Notes under the pieces: model-generated
The model's input: the letters and a program-made list of their open reading frames with translations, nothing else
What the model was told of the DNA's origin: nothing
Databases searched by the model: none
From: Mycobacterium sp. AZCC_0083
GTDB lineage: Bacteria > Actinomycetota > Actinomycetes > Mycobacteriales > Mycobacteriaceae
Assembly: GCF_014202335.1 (NCBI RefSeq)
Contig: NZ_JACHGP010000013.1
Span: forward strand, 62,001-126,000
DNA: 64,000 nucleotides
Direction of reading: 5' to 3'
Shown here: positions 44,477-53,249 of the stretch, in pieces
Numbering within the stretch: the stretch's first letter is position 1
How the letters are laid out: every line of letters starts with the position of its first letter
Program-made: the position numbers and the translations under genes

Positions 44477-44496
44477 TACCAAGGTATAACTTGGTA
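44477..44496. promoter_or_regulatory. Inverted repeat TACCAAG-6-CTTGGTA, candidate MarR operator 2
   Basis: Perfect 7-base arms with a GTATAA spacer end directly before the MarR ATG at 44497. This is the classical length and placement for a MarR dimer site giving autorepression. Confidence 0.65.
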
Positions 44497-44934
44497 ATGC
44501 GATCAAGCACCGCGAACGCCACCGAACTGCGGGAGTCGATCATGGCGCTGACCCGCCAACTTCGTCGACACCGCAGCGACAACGGGCTCACGCTCAGCCA
44601 GCAGCAGCTGCTCAGCGAGGTGAGTCGGGCCGGCGTCACTACCCCCGCCGAACTCGCGACCCGGATGCGCGTGCGCGTGCAGTCCCTGACCGACGGCATC
44701 AACCATCTGGAAGCACAGGGGCTGGTGGAACGCAGGACCGACGTCGACGACCGGCGCCGTCAACTCATCGAGGCCACCGCCGACGGGATCGCGCTGTTGC
44801 AAGCCGACCGCGCCGAGCGCGACAAGTGGCTCAACGTGGCGATGCGCGACACCCTGACCGAGCTGGAGTTCGACCTGTTGATGCTCGTCGCGCCCGTGCT
44901 GCGAAAGCTGGCAGATGCCGACGCCGCACAATGA
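44497..44934 (+). CDS. MarR-family transcriptional regulator
   Basis: From the ATG at 44497 the protein has 145 residues, the usual MarR length. The winged helix reads LSQQQLLSEVSRAGVTTPAELATRMRVRVQSLTDGINHLEAQGLVERRTDVDDRRRQLIEATADG, with the wing DDRRRQL. An earlier in-frame ATG at 44461 would put the operator inside the coding region. It is divergent from the AbrB-like membrane protein and probably represses both genes in the absence of an unknown ligand. The next gene, pmmB, begins 5 bases after its stop. Confidence 0.88.
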   Translation: MRSSTANATELRESIMALTRQLRRHRSDNGLTLSQQQLLSEVSRAGVTTPAELATRMRVRVQSLTDGINHLEAQGLVERRTDVDDRRRQLIEATADGIALLQADRAERDKWLNVAMRDTLTELEFDLLMLVAPVLRKLADADAAQ

Positions 44935-44938
44935 ACGC

Positions 44939-46462
44939 ATGACCGGACCCTCGCTCCAGCCTCTGACCTTCGGCACGGCGGGGCTGCGGGGGCCGATGCG
45001 CGATGGTCCCGACGGCATGAACGTCGAGACCGTGACGAGGGCGAGCTGGGCGGTGGCCAAGGTACTCAAGGATCGCTGCCTTGGGGGTTCGACGGTCGTG
45101 GTGGGCCGCGACGCCCGCCACCAGTCAGACGACTTCGCCTTGGCCACCGCCGAAGTGCTTGCCGCGGAAGGCTTCTCCGTCGTACTGCTGCCCGATCCCG
45201 CGCCGACGCCGGTGGTGGCGTTCGCCGTGCGCCATCTGCGCGCGGTGGCGGGGGTGCAGATCACGGCGTCGCACAACCCGCCTGCCGACAACGGTTACAA
45301 GGTCTACCTCGACGGCGGCCTGCAGATCGTCCCCCCGAGCGACCGCGACATCGAATCGGCGATGGCGAGTGCACCGACAGACATCGCCCGCGCGGAGGTG
45401 TCTCCGGCCGACACCGAGCTCATGCACGACTACGTCCGGCGCGCTGCCACGGTGCGCCGCACGACGGGCGACGTGCGGGTCGCGCTCACCCCGATGCACG
45501 GTGTCGGCGGCGAGGTCGCGCTGCACGTCCTGAGCGAAGCAGGCATCACCGACGTCCACACCGTCGCCGAGCAGTTCGTGCCCGATCCCGACTTCCCCAC
45601 CGTCGCCTTCCCCAACCCCGAGGAGCCGGGCGCCATCGACCTGCTGCTCGCGCTGGCTGCAAAGGTCGACGCCGATGTCGCGATCGCGCTCGACCCCGAC
45701 GCCGACCGATGCGCGGTGGCAGTACCCACGCCGACCGGCTGCCGCATGCTCACCGGCGACGAAACCGGTTGGCTCCTTGGCGATTACGTGCTGTCACAGA
45801 CCGAGCCCGGCGACGTGGTGGCCGCAAGCGTGGTGGCCAGCACGGTGGTGTCCTCCCGCATGCTGGCGGCGATAGCCGCCAGCCACGGCGCCCGGCACGT
45901 CGAGACCCTGACCGGCTTCAAGTGGCTGGCCCGCGCGGATGCCGGGTTGCCGGGCGCCACGCTGGTCTACGCCTACGAGGAGGCCATCGGGCACTGCGTC
46001 GATCCTGCCGCGGTGCGCGACAAGGACGGCATCAGTGCAGCCGTGCTGGTGTGCGACCTGGTCGTCGCGCTGCGCGACGACGGCCGCACGCTGCTCGACG
46101 CGCTCGACACACTGGCCCGCACACACGGTGTGCACACGACGACTGCGGTGTCAGTGCCGGCCGACGCGACGGTGATGGCGCGGCTGCGCGCCGAACCGCC
46201 CGGTCTCGTTGGCGGCGAACCGGTGGAGGTCGCCGATCTGCTGGAGCGCCGCGGCCAACAGCGGACGGATGCATTGATCTACACCGGCGAACGCGTGCGG
46301 GTCGCGATCCGGCCGTCGGGCACCGAACCGAAGATCAAGGCGTACCTGGAGATTCGGCTACCGCCGAGCGACGACGTATCCGCGGCCCGCGCCGTCGCAG
46401 TACGGTTGCTCGACGAGCTGCGGGCCGACGTCGTCGACCTGCTTCAGCGCGGGCCGAACTGA
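44939..46462 (+). CDS. pmmB: Phosphomannomutase/phosphoglucomutase
   Basis: The 507-residue enzyme has the alpha-D-phosphohexomutase motifs: [10 protein letters not shown] near the start, [20 protein letters not shown] with the phosphoserine, [14 protein letters not shown] binding the metal, the sugar-specific loop [13 protein letters not shown], and [15 protein letters not shown] binding phosphate. It interconverts hexose-1- and hexose-6-phosphates, or ribose phosphates in the case of nucleoside catabolism. Position between punA and upp matches M. tuberculosis pmmB (Rv3308). The ATG at 44939 is preferred to one 24 bases earlier, which lies inside the MarR gene. Confidence 0.92.
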   Translation: MTGPSLQPLTFGTAGLRGPMRDGPDGMNVETVTRASWAVAKVLKDRCLGGSTVVVGRDARHQSDDFALATAEVLAAEGFSVVLLPDPAPTPVVAFAVRHLRAVAGVQITASHNPPADNGYKVYLDGGLQIVPPSDRDIESAMASAPTDIARAEVSPADTELMHDYVRRAATVRRTTGDVRVALTPMHGVGGEVALHVLSEAGITDVHTVAEQFVPDPDFPTVAFPNPEEPGAIDLLLALAAKVDADVAIALDPDADRCAVAVPTPTGCRMLTGDETGWLLGDYVLSQTEPGDVVAASVVASTVVSSRMLAAIAASHGARHVETLTGFKWLARADAGLPGATLVYAYEEAIGHCVDPAAVRDKDGISAAVLVCDLVVALRDDGRTLLDALDTLARTHGVHTTTAVSVPADATVMARLRAEPPGLVGGEPVEVADLLERRGQQRTDALIYTGERVRVAIRPSGTEPKIKAYLEIRLPPSDDVSAARAVAVRLLDELRADVVDLLQRGPN

Positions 46463-47067
46463 CGGTCCCCTGCGTCGCCGAGCCCAGGCACGATGTAGGC
46501 GATCTCGTTGAGCCCATCGTCGATCGCCGCGGTGTAGAGCCGGACGTCGGGTGCCACCTTCTCAAGTGCGGCAATGCCTTCCGGCGCACACACCACGCAG
46601 ACCACGGTGATGTCGGCGGCCCTGCGGGCGTGCAGCAGCCCGACGGTGTGGGCCATCGAGCCGCCCGTGGCCAGCATCGGGTCGAGCACCATCACCGGCT
46701 GCGTGCTCAAGTCCTCCGGCAAGGACTCCAGATACGGTGTGGGCTCGTGGGTTTCCTCGTTGCGGGCGACGCCGACGAACCCGACCTTCGCCTCGGGGAT
46801 CAGCATGTGCGCCCTGTCGACCATCCCGAGGCCTGCGCGCAGTACCGGCACCAGTAGCGGCGGAGTAGCCAACTTCGACCCGACGAAGTCGGCCATCGGT
46901 GTGCGGATCGGGAGGGGCTCGCTCGCGGCGTCGCGGGTGGCCTCGTAGACGAGCATCAGCGTCAGGTCGCACAACGCGGCGCGGAACGCGGCGTTGTCGG
47001 TGCGCTCGTCGCGCAGGGTGGTCAGCCGCGCCGCGGCCAGTGGGTGATCGACAACGCGAACGTCCAT
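46444..47067 (-). CDS. upp: Uracil phosphoribosyltransferase
   Basis: From the ATG at 47067 ([15 protein letters not shown]) the protein has 207 residues, the standard UPRTase length. [12 protein letters not shown] holds the uracil/PRPP loop, [13 protein letters not shown] is the PRPP-binding motif and [15 protein letters not shown] is the uracil-binding end. It converts uracil and PRPP to UMP. The much longer open frame upstream to 47625 is a shadow of the type VII genes on the other strand. It converges on pmmB with a 19-base overlap. Confidence 0.94.
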   Translation of the reverse strand: MDVRVVDHPLAAARLTTLRDERTDNAAFRAALCDLTLMLVYEATRDAASEPLPIRTPMADFVGSKLATPPLLVPVLRAGLGMVDRAHMLIPEAKVGFVGVARNEETHEPTPYLESLPEDLSTQPVMVLDPMLATGGSMAHTVGLLHARRAADITVVCVVCAPEGIAALEKVAPDVRLYTAAIDDGLNEIAYIVPGLGDAGDRQFGPR

Positions 47068-47082
47068 GGGCGGAGACCCTAG

Positions 47083-47141
47083 TGGAACCACGATGTCGGA
47101 GACATCCATGGAACCACGATGTCGGAGACATCCATGGAACC
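47083..47141 (+). repeat. 26-bp tandem repeat (2.3 copies) carrying a GATGTC-GGA-GACATC palindrome
   Basis: The unit TGGAACCACGATGTCGGAGACATCCA recurs at 47083-47108 and 47109-47134, followed by a partial third. Each copy contains the inverted repeat GATGTC...GACATC. It fills the divergent gap between upp and the type VII target gene and includes that gene's ATG (47134). Confidence 0.7.
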
Positions 47142-47472
47142 GAAGCGGGCCGTCCGGCGTCATAACGTCGTGCTCGCCGATACCGCCGTGATCCGCGCCC
47201 TCGGCGCTGCCCACTCCCGCCAGGCTGCCGACCTCGATGCCGTCGCCGCCACGTTGCGGTCGGTCGCAGGGCCGGGGTGCGCCGCCACGTTCGGCCCCAT
47301 TGGCGCACGGTTCGTGGCAGCGCTGACCGAGGCGATCGCCCGCGAGTCGGGCGTCGCAGCGCAGCTGAGTGAACGCGTCGCCGCCGCCGGCCGCACCGCA
47401 GAGGCCTCGGCCGCCGCGTATGGCGGCACCGAGCGTCGCGTCGGGCAGTCGATCACCGCAGTTGGCGGGTGA
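47134..47472 (+). CDS. Type VII secretion target protein (EspC/WXG100-like)
   Basis: The 112-residue protein is an alpha-helical, Ala-rich protein without a Sec signal. It looks like the mycobacterial type VII secretion target family: [77 protein letters not shown]. These form helical hairpins exported by ESX systems. The stop overlaps the start of the NlpC/P60 gene by 4 bases (GTGA), so the two are coupled and may be co-secreted. The ATG sits in the 26-bp repeat; an ATG at 47119 is also in frame. Confidence 0.72.
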   Translation: MEPKRAVRRHNVVLADTAVIRALGAAHSRQAADLDAVAATLRSVAGPGCAATFGPIGARFVAALTEAIARESGVAAQLSERVAAAGRTAEASAAAYGGTERRVGQSITAVGG

Positions 47473-48554
47473 CGGTGCCCAATTCCCTGGTCTCGGCGCT
47501 GTCGGCGCCCATCCGCGAGGTGCAGGCACAGGTCGGACCGGGCTGGTCGGGAGACGACGCGGCCGCCGTCCTCTCGGGCGCGCGCGACGCGCTGGCCGAC
47601 GTGTCCGCCGCAGGCCGACGGGCATGGAACGACGCGGCAGGCCAATGGGTCGGCGACGGTGCCGACGCCGCCTCTCAGTTCACCCACGCGATGGTCACCG
47701 CGGTCGACGCACTGGCGATCCGTGCCGAGCGCCTCGGCGCGAGCACAGCAAAGGCGGCCGACGCGGTGGCCAGCGCGCGTGCCCGGCTGCGCACCATCGT
47801 CGAGGAGTTCGAGGCGCGCGCCGAAGCGCTCGAAGCCGACCTGGAAGCGCCGGGCGCCGCCGAGGAGCTGATCGCCGAGGCGCGCCGGGCGCTGGACGAG
47901 GCCGTCGCGGTGGTCGATGAATTGCGCATGGAGTTGGACGCGCAGGCCGCGGCGGTGAGCGCACCCGCGGGGCCGGCCACGCCGACGGTGCCTGCGGCCG
48001 CGGTGCCGGGCTGGGCGGGCGGCTCGGGTTCGGGCAGTTCGGGTTCTGGGGGCTCGGGTCCTGGCCTGGGGGCGTCCGGCGGCGGGTCGCCGTTCTCGTG
48101 GCCGGACACCGACGCGGGCACCCCCGCCAGGGAGCTGGCCGATCCTGCGGAGTTCGGCAGTGGCGTCGCGGTCACCCTGCCCGACGGCAGCACCGCGACA
48201 GCGCCGAACGCCGTCGCAGCCAGCGCCGTCCGGCATGCCCTGACCCAACTCGGTGTGCCGTATGACTGGGGTGGCACTACGCCAGGCGTCGGGCTGGACT
48301 GCAGCGGCCTGACCCAGTGGGCGTATCACGAAGCGGGACTGGATCTTCCGCGGCTGGCGCAGGAGCAGGATGTTGGCGCGGCGGTCAGTCAGAACGACTT
48401 GCGCCCGGGTGATCTGGCGGTGTGGGATGGCCACGTCGCGATGATCGCGGGTGACGGCCTGATGGTCGAAGCGGGAGATCCGGTTCAGCTCTCTCCGATC
48501 CGAATTACCAACGCGGGTCAGGGTTTTCAGGGGTTCTGGCGGCCGACCGCCTGA
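47469..48554 (+). CDS. NlpC/P60 endopeptidase with helical N-terminus, no Sec signal
   Basis: The 361-residue protein has an alpha-helical N-terminal half (about residues 1-165) with [17 protein letters not shown] and a helical domain rich in Ala/Glu, a Gly/Ser/Pro linker (residues about 165-220) and a C-terminal NlpC/P60 domain: [34 protein letters not shown] with catalytic Cys278, and DGHVAMIAG with His322. It would cut peptidoglycan stem peptides. There is no Sec signal, and the upstream partner is a type VII target, so ESX-dependent export is inferred. Confidence 0.85.
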   Translation: MTVPNSLVSALSAPIREVQAQVGPGWSGDDAAAVLSGARDALADVSAAGRRAWNDAAGQWVGDGADAASQFTHAMVTAVDALAIRAERLGASTAKAADAVASARARLRTIVEEFEARAEALEADLEAPGAAEELIAEARRALDEAVAVVDELRMELDAQAAAVSAPAGPATPTVPAAAVPGWAGGSGSGSSGSGGSGPGLGASGGGSPFSWPDTDAGTPARELADPAEFGSGVAVTLPDGSTATAPNAVAASAVRHALTQLGVPYDWGGTTPGVGLDCSGLTQWAYHEAGLDLPRLAQEQDVGAAVSQNDLRPGDLAVWDGHVAMIAGDGLMVEAGDPVQLSPIRITNAGQGFQGFWRPTA

Positions 48555-49225
48555 TCAGTCCCTTGGCTCGAGCTCGAAGACGAACTCGTGATGGCAGATC
48601 CGGATCCGGTCGCCATCGGCGAGCGGGACACTGCCCCGGATTCGACGGTCTTGTGCGTACACGCCGTTGGCAGAGCGCAGATCGGTGATGACGAACGTCG
48701 TCCCCGTGTCGCTGAGCACGGCGTCCATGACCTCTTGGCGTAGCACCCGCTCGTGCAGAGCTCGGATCGTCGGCCCTGGCTCGATGCCCAGGTCCTCGGC
48801 GAGGGCGATCTTCAAGCGGCGGTAGGCCTCGAGGGCATCGGATTGCCGTTCGGCGACGTAGTAGGCGATGATCAATTGGACCCACAGCGGCTCGCGATAG
48901 GGATGCTCGGCGGCAAGGCCCTCGAGCGAGCCGATCACGGCATCGGCACGCCCACAGGCAATTTCGGCCTCAGCTCTGGCGATGTGCACGGTGACTTCGT
49001 CTTCGACGAGCGCGGCGGCGAAGGAAGCGACGAACTCGAGGTCACCCAGGTCCTCGAGCACCCGTCGGCGCCATTCGGCAACGCCGCCGACAGGTGACGG
49101 CTGGCCAACTCGAACTGGCCCGCCGCCGCCCGTATGCCTGCAGTCTTTTCGACGTCCGGCATGGCGAGCAGCGCGGTGGTCACCCGATGAGCTTCTGGGA
49201 ACCGGCTTGGAGGTTTCTCAAATAA
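48555..49225 (-). pseudogene. embR: embR-like remnant (BTAD fragment plus FHA C-terminal half), frameshifted
   Basis: The frame 48555-49061 reads as part of an EmbR-type SARP regulator: LEDLGDLEFVASFAAALVEDEVT, EPLWVQLIIAYYVAERQSDALEAYRRLK, EPGPTIRALHERVLRQ (BTAD domain), then directly DTGTTFVITDLRSANGVYAQDRRI (the second half of an FHA domain). About 90-100 residues between BTAD and the middle of FHA are missing. Upstream, the BTAD continues in another frame (EKTAGIRAAAGQFELASRHLSAAL, to about 49160), so there is a frameshift near 49060-49080, and the DNA-binding N-terminus is absent. Gene decay is the simplest reading; a functional short protein is unlikely. Confidence 0.75.
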
Positions 49226-49246
49226 AACTTGGAGCCCGCGTGACGG

Positions 49247-50290
49247 TTAGGGCAGCCGCGGGTCGATGAGGGTGACGCCGACGGGAGAGGCAGTGCCAAC
49301 CGACGGGAGTCGACCGGCGCCTTCGGCCAGCCCGACGACCCGCTCGACCAGCGCCTGCGGTCGCAACGTGCCTGCTTCGACCAGTCGCAACATGTCGGGG
49401 TAGTCGACGCTGGCCATGCCGTGGCTACCGAGAACGTCCAGCTCCCAGGCGATCACCCGGTCCATCGGCACCGCGGGGTGTCCGTCGATGCTGGGCAGCA
49501 GCCCCACCTGCACGTGGCGTCCGCGGCGCCGCAGGCTGTGGATGGCGTCCGCACAGGTGGCCGGGGCGCCGACCGCATCGATGGCGACGTGGCTGCCCCC
49601 GCCGGTCAGGTCGTGCACCTGGGCGGGGACGTCGCCTCCGTCAGACAGCACCGTGTACTCGGCACCGAGGGTCCTCGCCAGGTCGAGTGCTGCCGGCGTG
49701 CGGTCGACCGCGATCACCCTGGCTCCTGCGGCAACCGCGACCTGCACGGCGCTGAGCCCAACGCCGCCGACCCCGAACACCGTCACCCACTCGCCGTGTC
49801 TGATGCCTGCCCGTGCGTGCAGCGCGCGGTAGGCAGTGGCGAACCGGCAGCCCAGCCCAGCTGCCGCAGCGTCGGAGACGGCATCGGAGACCGCGACCAG
49901 GTTGGTGTCGGCGGCGTGCAGGGCGACGAATTCGGCGAAGGAGCCCCAGTGCGTGAAACCGGGCTGGGTCTGGTCGGGGCAGACCTGTGCCTGACCGTCC
50001 TGGCACCACTGGCACCGCCCGCAGCCGCAGACGAACGGTGTGGTCACCCGGTCGCCGACACTCCAGCGTCGTACCTCGGCGCCCACCGCGGCGATGACGC
50101 CGACCAGTTCGTGACCGGGGACGTGCGGGAGTGCTACCCCGTCGTCGTGGCCTGCCCACGCGTGCCAGTCGCTGCGGCAGAGACCGGTCGCGTGCACCTC
50201 GACGACCACGCCCCCTGGCGATGGCGCCGGATCGGCGACCGTGACGACGTCCACCGAATCACCGAACTTCTCGAACACCGCCGCGCGCAT
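49247..50290 (-). CDS. Zinc-dependent alcohol dehydrogenase (MDR family)
   Basis: The ATG at 50290 gives 347 residues starting MRAAVFEKFGD. The catalytic zinc ligands are Cys in GLCRSDWHAW and His-Glu in PGHELVG; four structural-zinc cysteines lie in CGCGRCQWCQDGQAQVC. The cofactor loop is VFGVGGVGLSAVQVAVAAGARVIAVD. This is a medium-chain, NAD-dependent primary or secondary alcohol dehydrogenase. A longer start at 50308 is possible. It lies 30 bases downstream of a frameshifted hypothetical gene on the same strand. Confidence 0.9.
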   Translation of the reverse strand: MRAAVFEKFGDSVDVVTVADPAPSPGGVVVEVHATGLCRSDWHAWAGHDDGVALPHVPGHELVGVIAAVGAEVRRWSVGDRVTTPFVCGCGRCQWCQDGQAQVCPDQTQPGFTHWGSFAEFVALHAADTNLVAVSDAVSDAAAAGLGCRFATAYRALHARAGIRHGEWVTVFGVGGVGLSAVQVAVAAGARVIAVDRTPAALDLARTLGAEYTVLSDGGDVPAQVHDLTGGGSHVAIDAVGAPATCADAIHSLRRRGRHVQVGLLPSIDGHPAVPMDRVIAWELDVLGSHGMASVDYPDMLRLVEAGTLRPQALVERVVGLAEGAGRLPSVGTASPVGVTLIDPRLP

Positions 50291-50320
50291 GACGCCATCG
50301 TCCCGCACGTGGCCGCGGCG

Positions 50321-50822
50321 TCACGCCCCACGGTCGGCGGCAGCGATGACTTCGGGAGCGAATGCCACGATCGCGGCCTCGATCGCGGCACGGGCGGACC
50401 CGACCGACGATTCCCATTCGTCGTGGAGTTGGAGCATCTCGAGCAACTCGCCGGGGTGTCCGCAGTCACGCGACAGGCTCCGATGAGCGCCTGTGCCGGG
50501 CGGGATCTCGCCTTCGACGAGCGCGGTCGCGATCGGCCGCACCAATGTCCACCCTGCGGTTTCCCTCGACGACGGTTGGAGACCGACCTCGGCGAGCGCG
50601 CTACGAAAGAGGATCTCGACCTGTTGGCTGTCGATCGCGTTCACATCGGCCGGCTGGGAGGCGAGTTGGACCAGCCCGTCGACGTCGACCCCCTCAGCGA
50701 CGAGTTCAGCTGCGGTGCGGACGGCGTCCTCCGGGTCGAAGCCACAGCCAAGGACGAGACGCCGCCAGCTCGTCCAGCCGCATCCGCTGCCGCCGGGTCA
50801 GACCGGCCTCGTCGGCGCCCAT
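50321..50822 (-). pseudogene. Hypothetical protein gene with an apparent frameshift
   Basis: The C-terminal part (about 107 residues from VNAIDSQQVEILFRSAL to the stop at 50321) continues upstream as EDAVRTAAELVAEGVDVDGLVQLASQPAD without any start codon before a stop at 50798-50800. The beginning, MGADEAGLTRRQRMRLDELAA from the ATG at 50822, is in another frame that ends at 50706. The two frames join naturally between about 50708 and 50797, so a single +1/-1 shift is likely, either real or a sequencing error. The protein family was not recognised; the composition is alpha-helical and acidic. Confidence 0.6.
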
Positions 50823-50896
50823 TCGACCAGCATGACAAACGAAGCCATCGCCAACCACCCTCGGAGTCGCCAGACCGCGTCGTTAGGCTGTGCCGC

Positions 50897-52171
50897 ATGG
50901 CAGCAGAAATCGTGCCGGTGCGGCTCGGCCTGACCAAGGGCGACCTCTACACCCTGTGGGCCCCGTCGTGGCGTGACGCCGATGACGAGTGGCAGGCGTT
51001 CCTCGGCAACGACGAGGACCTCTACGCCTTCGACTCGGCCGCAGACCTGGTGGCGTTCATCCGGGCGGGCAACGAGAACGACCTGGCCGACCACCCCGAG
51101 TGGCCAGCGCTCATCGAGGCGTCGGCGCATCGCTGCGATCCCGCGGAGGACCAGCAACACGACCTCATCGGCGTGCCCGACTTGGTTGCCGAGAAGCCGA
51201 CGGAGGACTCCGTCGCCGCGCTTCTCGGCGCGCTGAGCATCGTTCAGGCGATCGGATCGGTGTGCGACATCACCGTGGTGTCGAAGCTCTTCAACGGGAA
51301 TCCGGTGCTCGGCTCGGTGGGCGGTGGCATCGACGCGTTCGAAGGCCGCGCCGGCCGCAAGCGCTGGTCTGAGATCGAGGCGGTCATCGGCCGCACCTGG
51401 GACGGTGTGATCGACGCCATCGACGCCATCGTCACCACCCCCGACGTCGACGCCGCTGCGTCGGAGAAGGCCGCCGAGGAACTGGCCGAGCCCGCGCCCG
51501 AGCCGGAGGTCGTCGAGGAGGCGGACGATGACGGCGACGACGTCGTGATCGAGGGCTTGGTGGACACCGACGAGGAGGTCGACGAGGTCGCCGCCCAGGC
51601 CCAGAACCAGGTGCTCGGCAGCCACACGGACTTCTGGGGCCAGGTCGGTATCGATCCGGTCCGGATCATGACCAGCGGCGGGACGTTCTACACGCTGCGC
51701 TGCTACCTCGACGATCAGCCGATCTTCCTCGGCCGCAACGGCCGGATCAGCGTGTTCGGCTCCGAGCGCTCCCTGGCCCGGTATCTGGCCGACGAGCACG
51801 AGAGCGACCTGTCGGATCTGGCGACCTTCGACGACATCCGAACGGCCGCCACCGACGGCTCGCTGCGAATCAAGGTCACCGACGACAACGTCTACGTGTT
51901 GACCGAGCTGTCCGATGACATCACCGACGGGCCCGACGCCGTCGATGGCCAGCAGCTCGAATTGGCCGTCGAATTGCTCAGGGACGTCAGCGATTACGCC
52001 GAGGACACCACAGTCGACGAAGCACTCGACCCCGACCAGCCGCTCGGCAGGTTCGTGGCGCACGTGCTCGAACCCGGCTCGGTCACCAAGCCGCCCGCGC
52101 CCTACGCCAAGGCCGCCGCACAGTTCGACGCGCTGGCGACGTTCGTGGAGTCGCGGCTGCGCACCGAGTAG
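50897..52171 (+). CDS. Conserved hypothetical protein, Rv3311-like
   Basis: The ATG at 50897 gives 424 residues. The N-terminal part (TLWAPSWRDADDEWQAFLGNDEDLYAFDSAADLVAFIRAG) and a later copy (TFYTLRCYLDDQPIFLGRNGRISVFGSERSLARYLADEHE) are similar to each other, suggesting two related alpha/beta modules joined by a very acidic linker (residues about 195-240, rich in Glu, Asp and Pro). Position downstream of upp and upstream of add matches M. tuberculosis Rv3311, whose function is unknown. The frame open back to 49421 is antisense to the dehydrogenase and is not coding. Confidence 0.85.
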   Translation: MAAEIVPVRLGLTKGDLYTLWAPSWRDADDEWQAFLGNDEDLYAFDSAADLVAFIRAGNENDLADHPEWPALIEASAHRCDPAEDQQHDLIGVPDLVAEKPTEDSVAALLGALSIVQAIGSVCDITVVSKLFNGNPVLGSVGGGIDAFEGRAGRKRWSEIEAVIGRTWDGVIDAIDAIVTTPDVDAAASEKAAEELAEPAPEPEVVEEADDDGDDVVIEGLVDTDEEVDEVAAQAQNQVLGSHTDFWGQVGIDPVRIMTSGGTFYTLRCYLDDQPIFLGRNGRISVFGSERSLARYLADEHESDLSDLATFDDIRTAATDGSLRIKVTDDNVYVLTELSDDITDGPDAVDGQQLELAVELLRDVSDYAEDTTVDEALDPDQPLGRFVAHVLEPGSVTKPPAPYAKAAAQFDALATFVESRLRTE

Positions 52172-52209
52172 CGCGATGAGTTCTGCCCGCGTCGCGAGTC
52201 GACACTGGC

Positions 52210-53070
52210 ATGACCATCACTGACGGCATCACCACCCGCTCGCTCGACGTCCCCGGCGCCCGACTGCACTACGAGGTCCGCGGCGGTGTTGAATTCGCGG
52301 CTCGCCGCGGTGGACCGCTTCTGTTCGTCGTGGGTTCCCCCATGGGCACCACCGACTTCGCGGGCCTCGCCGACGCCCTGGCGTCCGACCGCACCGTCGT
52401 CACCTACGACCCGCGCGGTCTTGCCGGCAGCACCATCGACGACCCCACGCAGGACGCCACCCCCGATCTGCGGGCCGACGACGTCGCGGCCATCCTGGAC
52501 GCTCTCGGCGCCGAATCGGCCGACGTGTTCGGCTCGAGCGGCGGCGCGGTCACCGGCTTGGCACTGGTCACCCGTCACCCGGGCCGGGTGCGCACGCTGA
52601 TCGCCCACGAGCCACCGCTGCTGGAGCTGCTGCCAGACGCCGAGGCGCAGCGCGCGGGCACCGAGGCCATCATCGAGACGTTCCACCGCGACGGGCCGGA
52701 CGCGGCGTTCGTGCATTTCATGACCACCGCGGGCTACGACATGTCCGACCCGAAGCTCGGCCCGCCGTCGGGACCCGAGCCGACCGAGGAAGAGCTGGCC
52801 AAGCACACGGCCGACATGGCGCGCTTCTTCACCCACGAATTGCGCGACACCACGCGGTACCTGCCCGACGTCGCGGCTCTGCGCGCGAGCTCCACCGAGG
52901 TCCTGGTCGGCATCGGGGTGGACTCCGGTCACCTGCTCACGCATCGCACGTCGACTGCGCTGTGCGGACTGCTTGGCAGTTCACCCGTCGAGTTCCCCGG
53001 CGATCACGGCGGATTCATCGCGGCCCCCGACGCCTTCGCCGATCGCGTCCGCGAGGTGCTGGCGCGCTAA
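52210..53070 (+). CDS. Alpha/beta hydrolase
   Basis: The 286-residue protein has the alpha/beta hydrolase fold: LLFVVGSPMGTTDF (oxyanion region), TVVTYDPRGLAGST, nucleophile Ser in FGSSGGAVTGLAL, and His in FPGDHGGFI near the C-terminus. The GxSxG motif reads G-S-S-G-G. It probably hydrolyses an ester or lactone; the substrate is unknown. It follows the Rv3311-like gene on the same strand by 38 bases and may share its promoter. Confidence 0.87.
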   Translation: MTITDGITTRSLDVPGARLHYEVRGGVEFAARRGGPLLFVVGSPMGTTDFAGLADALASDRTVVTYDPRGLAGSTIDDPTQDATPDLRADDVAAILDALGAESADVFGSSGGAVTGLALVTRHPGRVRTLIAHEPPLLELLPDAEAQRAGTEAIIETFHRDGPDAAFVHFMTTAGYDMSDPKLGPPSGPEPTEEELAKHTADMARFFTHELRDTTRYLPDVAALRASSTEVLVGIGVDSGHLLTHRTSTALCGLLGSSPVEFPGDHGGFIAAPDAFADRVREVLAR

Positions 53071-53078
53071 GTACTCCC

Positions 53079-53211
53079 CGCGAGCGTGCGTGTTTGTCGC
53101 ACGACACGCCGCTAAACGACGGCAGTCTGCGCACACTCAGCCCCGGCCGAGCGCGCGCAAAATACCCCCAGCAGTCGGCGTGTCGCCCGCAAACACGCGC
53201 GCTCGCGGAGA
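53079..53211. repeat. MITE-like intergenic repeat, two inverted units (C1 and C2)
   Basis: C1 runs from about 53079 (CGCGAGCGTGCGTGTTTGTCG, then GACACGCCGC) to about 53139; C2 runs in inverted orientation from about 53148 to 53211, ending ACACGCGCGCTCGCGG. The two almost touch, so the pair forms one long imperfect hairpin in the gap between the hydrolase gene and add. No other feature was seen in 53071-53249. Confidence 0.75.
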
Positions 53212-53249
53212 AGAGATTGCCCGCGGGGTGGGGCCGGGCGCGCCGGGGG

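Noticed and set aside
47068-47625. N-terminal extension of upp on the minus strand
   Set aside because: UPRTase is normally about 207 residues, starting at 47067; the upstream frame is antisense to the type VII genes.
49421-50896. Long plus-strand frame in front of the Rv3311-like gene
   Set aside because: It is antisense to the alcohol dehydrogenase and low in natural protein features; the family start is at 50897.
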